Positions 59,277 through 64,000 of a stretch of DNA of 64,000 nt are shown here, one piece after another. Numbering within the stretch: the first letter of the stretch is position 1; each line of letters begins with the position of its first letter. Origin of the DNA: Mangrovicoccus ximenensis (GTDB taxonomy: Bacteria > Pseudomonadota > Alphaproteobacteria > Rhodobacterales > Rhodobacteraceae); the NCBI RefSeq assembly GCF_003056725.1, contig NZ_QBKZ01000002.1, positions 58,948-122,947 of the forward strand. The letters are read 5' to 3'. The translations under genes and the position numbers were made by a program. The notes under the pieces were generated by a model that searched no databases, was not told the origin of the DNA, and saw nothing but the letters and a program-made list of their open reading frames with translations.

Positions 59277-60163
59277 AGCTGAACCCGCGCCGCTTGGTCC
59301 TGATCTCCGTTCCCTATGCGTGGCTGCTGGCGCTGTTCATGGTGCCGTTCCTGATCGTGCTGAAGATCGCGCTGTCGGACACCGCCATCGCCATCCCGCC
59401 CTACATGCCGACGCTGGACCTCGCCGCGGGCTGGTCCGGGATCCGGGACTTCTTCTCCGAGCTCGATTTCGAGAATTTCACCTGGCTGGCCGAGGATGAC
59501 CTCTACTGGAAATCCTATGTCTCCTCGCTCTGGATCGCCACGGTCTCGACCTTCTTCACGCTGCTGATCGGCTATCCGGTCGCCTATGCGATGTCGCGCG
59601 CCCGGCCGGAATGGCGCCCGCTGCTGATGATGCTGATCATCCTGCCCTTCTGGTCCTCGGCGCTGATCCGCGTCTATGCTTGGATCGGCATCCTCTCGAG
59701 CGAGGGCTACCTGAACCAGGTGCTCTTGGCGCTCGGGCTCGCCGACACGCCGCTGAGCATCCTCAACACCCAGACCGCGGTCTATATCGGCATCGTCTAC
59801 ACCTACCTGCCCTTCATGATCCTGCCGATCTACGCCACGCTCGAGAAGATGGACGAGAGCCTGCTGGAGGCCGCCGAGGATCTGGGCTGCACCCGCATCT
59901 CGGCCTTCTGGCGGGTGACCTTCCCGCTGTCGCGCCCGGGCGCGATCGCCGGCTGCTTCCTGGTCTTCATCCCCTCCCTGGGCGAATTCGTCATCCCCTC
60001 GATCCTCGGCGGATCGCAGACGCTGATGATCGGCAAGGTGCTGTGGGAGGAATTCTTCAACAACCGCGACTGGCCGGTGGCCTCCGCCGTGGCGGTGGTG
60101 CTGCTGCTGATCCTCGTGATCCCGATCGTGCTGTTCCAGCGCAACGAGGAGAAGAACGCATGA
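59273..60163 (+). CDS. potH: Putrescine ABC transporter permease
   Basis: A 296-residue inner-membrane permease. The EAA-loop motif EAAEDLGCTRISAFWRVTFP couples to the ATPase. Membrane segments include LVLISVPYAWLLALFMVPFL, VSTFFTLLIGYPVAYAMSRA and SAVAVVLLLILVIPIVLF. It overlaps both potG (ATGA) and potI (ATGA), so translation is coupled. Confidence 0.92.
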   Translation: MKLNPRRLVLISVPYAWLLALFMVPFLIVLKIALSDTAIAIPPYMPTLDLAAGWSGIRDFFSELDFENFTWLAEDDLYWKSYVSSLWIATVSTFFTLLIGYPVAYAMSRARPEWRPLLMMLIILPFWSSALIRVYAWIGILSSEGYLNQVLLALGLADTPLSILNTQTAVYIGIVYTYLPFMILPIYATLEKMDESLLEAAEDLGCTRISAFWRVTFPLSRPGAIAGCFLVFIPSLGEFVIPSILGGSQTLMIGKVLWEEFFNNRDWPVASAVAVVLLLILVIPIVLFQRNEEKNA

Positions 60164-60975
60164 AACGCAGCATGTCCGTCTTCAACGTCACCACGCTGAC
60201 GCTGGGGCTCGCCTTCCTCTACCTGCCGATGCTGCTCCTGATGGTCTACAGCTTCAACAGCTCGCGGCTGGTGACGGTCTGGGCGGGGTTCTCGACGCAG
60301 TGGTACGGCGAGCTCCTCCGCAACGAGCAGTTCCTCGACGCGGCCTGGGTGACGCTGCGCGTGGCCGTCGTCTCCTCGACCATCGCGACGGTGCTGGGAA
60401 CGATGGCCGCCTGGGTGTTGGTGCGCGAGCGCCGCTTCCTCGGCCGCACGCTGTTCTCGGGGATGATCTACGCGCCGCTGGTGATGCCCGAGGTGATCAC
60501 CGGCCTGTCGCTGCTCCTGCTCTTCATCGCGATCGGGCTCGACCGGGGCATCCTCACCATCATCCTGGCGCATACCACCTTCTCGATGTGCTATGTCTCG
60601 GTGGTGGTCTCCTCGCGGCTGGTCAGCTTCGACCGCTCGCTGGAAGAGGCCGCGCTGGATCTGGGATGTTCGCCGATGCAGGCCTTCGGCCATGTCACCC
60701 TGCCGATCATCGCCCCGGCGGTGATCTCGGGCTGGCTGCTGGCCTTCACCCTGTCGCTCGACGACCTGGTGATTGCCTCCTTCACCTCTGGTCCCTCTAG
60801 CACAACGCTTCCGATCAAGATATTCTCGTCCATGCGCCTGGGCGTCTCGCCCGAGATCAATGCGCTGTCCACCATTCTGATCTCCATCGTTGCCGTCGGG
60901 GTCGTGGTTGCGGCCCTCGTCTCGAAGAGTCAGATTGCGCGGCGGGAGATCGAGGAACGGGAAGGCCAGAAGTGA
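60160..60975 (+). CDS. potI: Putrescine ABC transporter permease
   Basis: A 271-residue second permease with EAA motif EEAALDLGCSPMQAFGHVTL and membrane segments TLGLAFLYLPMLLLMVYSFN, YAPLVMPEVITGLSLLLLFI and STILISIVAVGVVVAALVSK. It forms the heterodimeric channel with PotH. Its stop overlaps the GTG of the next ligase gene. Confidence 0.92.
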   Translation: MKRSMSVFNVTTLTLGLAFLYLPMLLLMVYSFNSSRLVTVWAGFSTQWYGELLRNEQFLDAAWVTLRVAVVSSTIATVLGTMAAWVLVRERRFLGRTLFSGMIYAPLVMPEVITGLSLLLLFIAIGLDRGILTIILAHTTFSMCYVSVVVSSRLVSFDRSLEEAALDLGCSPMQAFGHVTLPIIAPAVISGWLLAFTLSLDDLVIASFTSGPSSTTLPIKIFSSMRLGVSPEINALSTILISIVAVGVVVAALVSKSQIARREIEEREGQK

Positions 60976-62303
60976 CATTCGAAGAAGAGTACAAGGCCTA
61001 TTGCGCCGAGCACGGAGAGCCCGAGCGCATCGAGCTCCTCCTTTGCGACCTGAACGGGATCTTCCGCGGCAAGTGGATGCCCGGCGACCAGTGGAAGAAG
61101 ATCGCCAAGGGCGCGGTCCGCATCCCCTATTCGACCTGCGCCGTGTCGATCCGCGGCCATGAGGTGACCGAGACCGGCCTCGGCATCGTCGTCGGCGATC
61201 CCGACGGCGTGCTGGTGCCGGTGCCGGGAACGCTGCTGCCGGTGCCATGGGCCGACCGCCCCACCGCGCAGGTGCTGGTCGATCTGGAGGAAGAGCTGGG
61301 CAAGCCCTCGGATCTGAGCCCGCGCACCCTGCTGAAGCAGGTGCTGGCGCGCTTCGCCGCCAGGGGCTGGACCCCGGTCGTGGCGCCCGAGCTTGAATTC
61401 TACGCGCTCGAGCACCGCGAAAGCGTCGACCATCCGCCGCAGCCGCCCGAGCGCACGCCGCCGGCCCAGAACTACGACATGGAGGTCATGCACCGCGCCG
61501 CTGCCTGGCTGGACGAGATCGGCGACATCTGCGCCGCGCAGAACATCCCGACCGACACCGTCACCGCCGAATACGGCCCCGGCCAGTTCGAGGTGAACTT
61601 CCATCACGGCCCGGCGCTGCGCTCGGGCGACAATGCCGTGCTGTTCCGCCGGGCGGTGCGCGGCGTGCTGGGCCGCCACGGGCTCGAAGGCACCTTCATG
61701 GCCAAGCCCTATGGCGACGAGCCGGGCTCGGGCATGCATGTCCATGTCTCGGTGCTGGACAAGGACGGAAAGAACATCTTCGACGAGACGGGCGAGCCCG
61801 GGCCCCTGCTGGCCTCGGCCGTGGCCGGCACGCTGGCGACGATGCGAGACCTGCACGCGATCTTCGCACCGCACATGAACAGCTTCCGCCGCTTCGGCGC
61901 GCTGAGCTTCGCGCCGAACGCTCCGGAATGGGGACTCGACCATCGCGGCGTCGCGGTGCGGCTGGCCGAATCGAGCGGCGTCGCCGCGCGGCTCGAACAC
62001 CGCATCGCCGGGGCGGATGCCAACCCCTATCTGGTGATCGCCGCGATCCTCGGCGGCATGCTCTACGGCATCGAGCGCGGGCTGGAACCGGGGCCGATGA
62101 TCGACGAGGAGCACGAGCCGCCGGAGCCGCTGACCGCGCATTGGGAACTGGCCGTCGATCGATTCGCCAAATCCGAGATCGCCGCCGAGATCTTCGGCGA
62201 GGCGTTCCGGGACGTCTTCGTCGCGGTGAAGCGCAAGGAGATCGAGGAGCTGACCACGATCATCCCGCCGCTGGAATACGAGACCTACCTGACCCGGTTC
62301 TGA
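60972..62303 (+). CDS. Second glutamine synthetase-family ligase of the putrescine cluster
   Basis: 443 residues from a GTG that overlaps the potI stop. GS motifs: VVAPELEFYALEHRESVDHP, TAEYGPGQFEVNFHHGPALR, MAKPYGDEPGSGMHVHVSVL, NSFRRFGALSFAPNAPEWGL and RLEHRIAGADANPYLVIAAI. It is only distantly similar to the PuuA at 55392, so it is a paralogue of a different subgroup, perhaps acting on another amine (spermidine, agmatine or ethanolamine). It ends YETYLTRF, followed by a hairpin. Confidence 0.88.
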   Translation: MTFEEEYKAYCAEHGEPERIELLLCDLNGIFRGKWMPGDQWKKIAKGAVRIPYSTCAVSIRGHEVTETGLGIVVGDPDGVLVPVPGTLLPVPWADRPTAQVLVDLEEELGKPSDLSPRTLLKQVLARFAARGWTPVVAPELEFYALEHRESVDHPPQPPERTPPAQNYDMEVMHRAAAWLDEIGDICAAQNIPTDTVTAEYGPGQFEVNFHHGPALRSGDNAVLFRRAVRGVLGRHGLEGTFMAKPYGDEPGSGMHVHVSVLDKDGKNIFDETGEPGPLLASAVAGTLATMRDLHAIFAPHMNSFRRFGALSFAPNAPEWGLDHRGVAVRLAESSGVAARLEHRIAGADANPYLVIAAILGGMLYGIERGLEPGPMIDEEHEPPEPLTAHWELAVDRFAKSEIAAEIFGEAFRDVFVAVKRKEIEELTTIIPPLEYETYLTRF

Positions 62304-62309
62304 CCGTAG

Positions 62310-62978
<669 letters not shown>

Positions 62979-63016
62979 TCCCGCCGCCGGGGCGCCGCAA
63001 CAGGAAAGGAGACGCC

Positions 63017-63322
63017 ATGGGCATCGTGAGACTGATCGACAGGCAGGGCAACCGGCACGAGCTGCAGGCGCTCGAAGGCTGGCGCGTTATGGAGATCCTG
63101 CGCGACTGGGGCATGTTCGTGCCGCCCCGCTGCGGCGGATCGGGCCAGTGCGGCATGTGCCACGTCAAGGTCGCGGAGGACTGGAGCGGCAAGGTTCTGC
63201 CGCCGGGCGAGCTGGAGGCGAAGGTGCTGCCGCTGCTGCCGGGACGCGGCGAGACCTCGCGGCTCTCCTGCCAGATCCTGTGGTCCGAGACGCTTGACGG
63301 ACTGACCGTCGCCTTGCCCTGA
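63017..63322 (+). CDS. 2Fe-2S ferredoxin
   Basis: A 101-residue ferredoxin. The cluster ligands are C-x5-C-x2-C (RCGGSGQCGMCHV) and a fourth Cys 36 residues later (SRLSCQI), the vertebrate/adrenodoxin-type spacing. AGGAAAGGAG precedes the ATG by 6 bp. It starts 38 bp after the flavodoxin, so the two low-potential carriers are probably co-transcribed; in Rhodobacter similar ferredoxins (FdxD-like) accompany nitrogen fixation genes. Confidence 0.88.
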   Translation: MGIVRLIDRQGNRHELQALEGWRVMEILRDWGMFVPPRCGGSGQCGMCHVKVAEDWSGKVLPPGELEAKVLPLLPGRGETSRLSCQILWSETLDGLTVALP

Positions 63323-64000
63323 GGGCCTGCCGGGCGCGGCCGTCAGGACGGGACGGCCGGCGCGCGGAACACCCTGGGCGCGGTCGCGGGCCAAGCGCCC
63401 GGGCCGACAGCTCCAGCCCGGTGGCGGCCCGGATCGCGCCGCATCCGCTGCCGGCATGTGCGAGCCGCAAGCTGTCGCGATGACCCCGTGCGCCGAGCCA
63501 TTCGCGTGGCGCAAAGACATGGGCCGGCGACTGCGTGGCAGGATGCCCTTGCCGGCCAGCTGGACAAGCGTTGCCAGCCCCGGAGGGGTTCTCGCCGGGA
63601 TGGGTGAGCCAGAGCCGTTCCATCGGTTCGCCGCCAGGGCGCATGGCCGGCGACCGTCGAGATCATCGGTCCCCCGGTGCGGATCGGCCGGAGCCTTTGG
63701 TCGAAGCTTTTGCGGCAGCCCGGCCCCGGGAAAGCGGTCCGTCGGAGCGTTTTCCGGCCCTCGGCAGTCCCGAGAGCTGCCCTACTCCGCATCGGCGGCC
63801 TGCGCGCCGAAGGCGGCTCTCCGAGATCGCACCGCCCGGACCGAGGGCGACGCGACGGGCAATTCTCTCGGACCTAAGGCGTTCCACTGGCCCGATCCTT
63901 CCCGAGTTCCTTCAGGTGCCTGGATTGGCCGGTCTGCAGACCGGCACTGGCCGCCGCCCGTCGGGCTCGAAAGCCTGCGTCAGGGAGGACAACCGTCAGG
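63323..64000. other. Unassigned stretch to window end
   Basis: GGCGCGGCCGTC...GACGGCC just after the ferredoxin stop could form a terminator hairpin. Beyond it, frames on both strands have no recognisable motif. The composition resembles the decayed stretches at 13-18 kb, so the mosaic may resume here. Confidence 0.4.

Overview
The window looks like a high-GC alphaproteobacterial chromosome, most likely order Rhodobacterales. Supporting signals are: an N-type (alternative) ATP synthase beta gene; a Na+-translocating NADH:quinone reductase subunit; a PadR regulator fused to a ferric-siderophore reductase; conserved DUF484-xerC gene order; an alphaproteobacterial-type SRP RNA; a putrescine uptake and gamma-glutamylation cluster; and a NifF-type flavodoxin with a sigma-54 promoter. 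The last two fit a nitrogen-fixing purple non-sulfur relative (Rhodobacter/Rhodovulum type). Genus is an inference from gene content only.

The window has two very different halves. From 1 to about 51 kb it is a mosaic: intact single genes alternate with pieces of unrelated genes that stop abruptly, often head-to-head, where another gene piece begins. I count about 30 such breakpoints. Clear examples are CobW/LigA (77), siderophore reductase/ATP synthase (1458), EutC/AtpD (2604), EutB/Ndh (3737), EF-Tu/M15 peptidase (6025), PP2C/PsuG (7176), XRE/LacI (10640), TonB/LysR (22583), MFS/NqrF (23885), SsuD-like/glycosyltransferase (36003) and GMC oxidoreductase/YgfZ (41790). Decayed transposases of the IS5, IS256, IS110, IS30 and IS3 families fill much of the rest (4.2-4.8, 13.0-18.4, 26.5-27.5, 33.4-34.5 and 49.1-51.0 kb). 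Genes that look intact here include DUF502, DUF982, plsC, a MarR regulator, an FMN reductase, two exbD genes, DUF1028, a class II aldolase, an aldo/keto reductase, an EamA permease, ygfZ, DUF484, an amphi-Trp protein, an NMT1-like binding protein, the SRP RNA and tRNA-Thr.

From 51.1 to 63.3 kb the sequence is continuous and ordinary. On the minus strand lie an aldehyde dehydrogenase, a PuuB-like oxidase, a class III aminotransferase and a PuuA-like ligase. Divergently on the plus strand lie the putrescine ABC transporter genes potFGHI and a second glutamine-synthetase-like ligase with overlapping start/stop codons. Together these would import putrescine and degrade it through gamma-glutamyl or transaminase routes. 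A flavodoxin and a 2Fe-2S ferredoxin follow, behind a GG-N10-GC promoter.

The most unusual feature is a dispersed 70-72 bp palindromic element with ends near CCAGCGG/CCGCTGG. Full or partial copies lie in relics of at least three unrelated transposase families (IS5, IS256, IS3), at the same position in several IS5 copies, and I saw none in ordinary genes. One IS5 copy (34.1-34.5 kb) lacks it and serves as an empty site. Whether the mosaic is true genome decay or an assembly artefact cannot be settled from the sequence alone.
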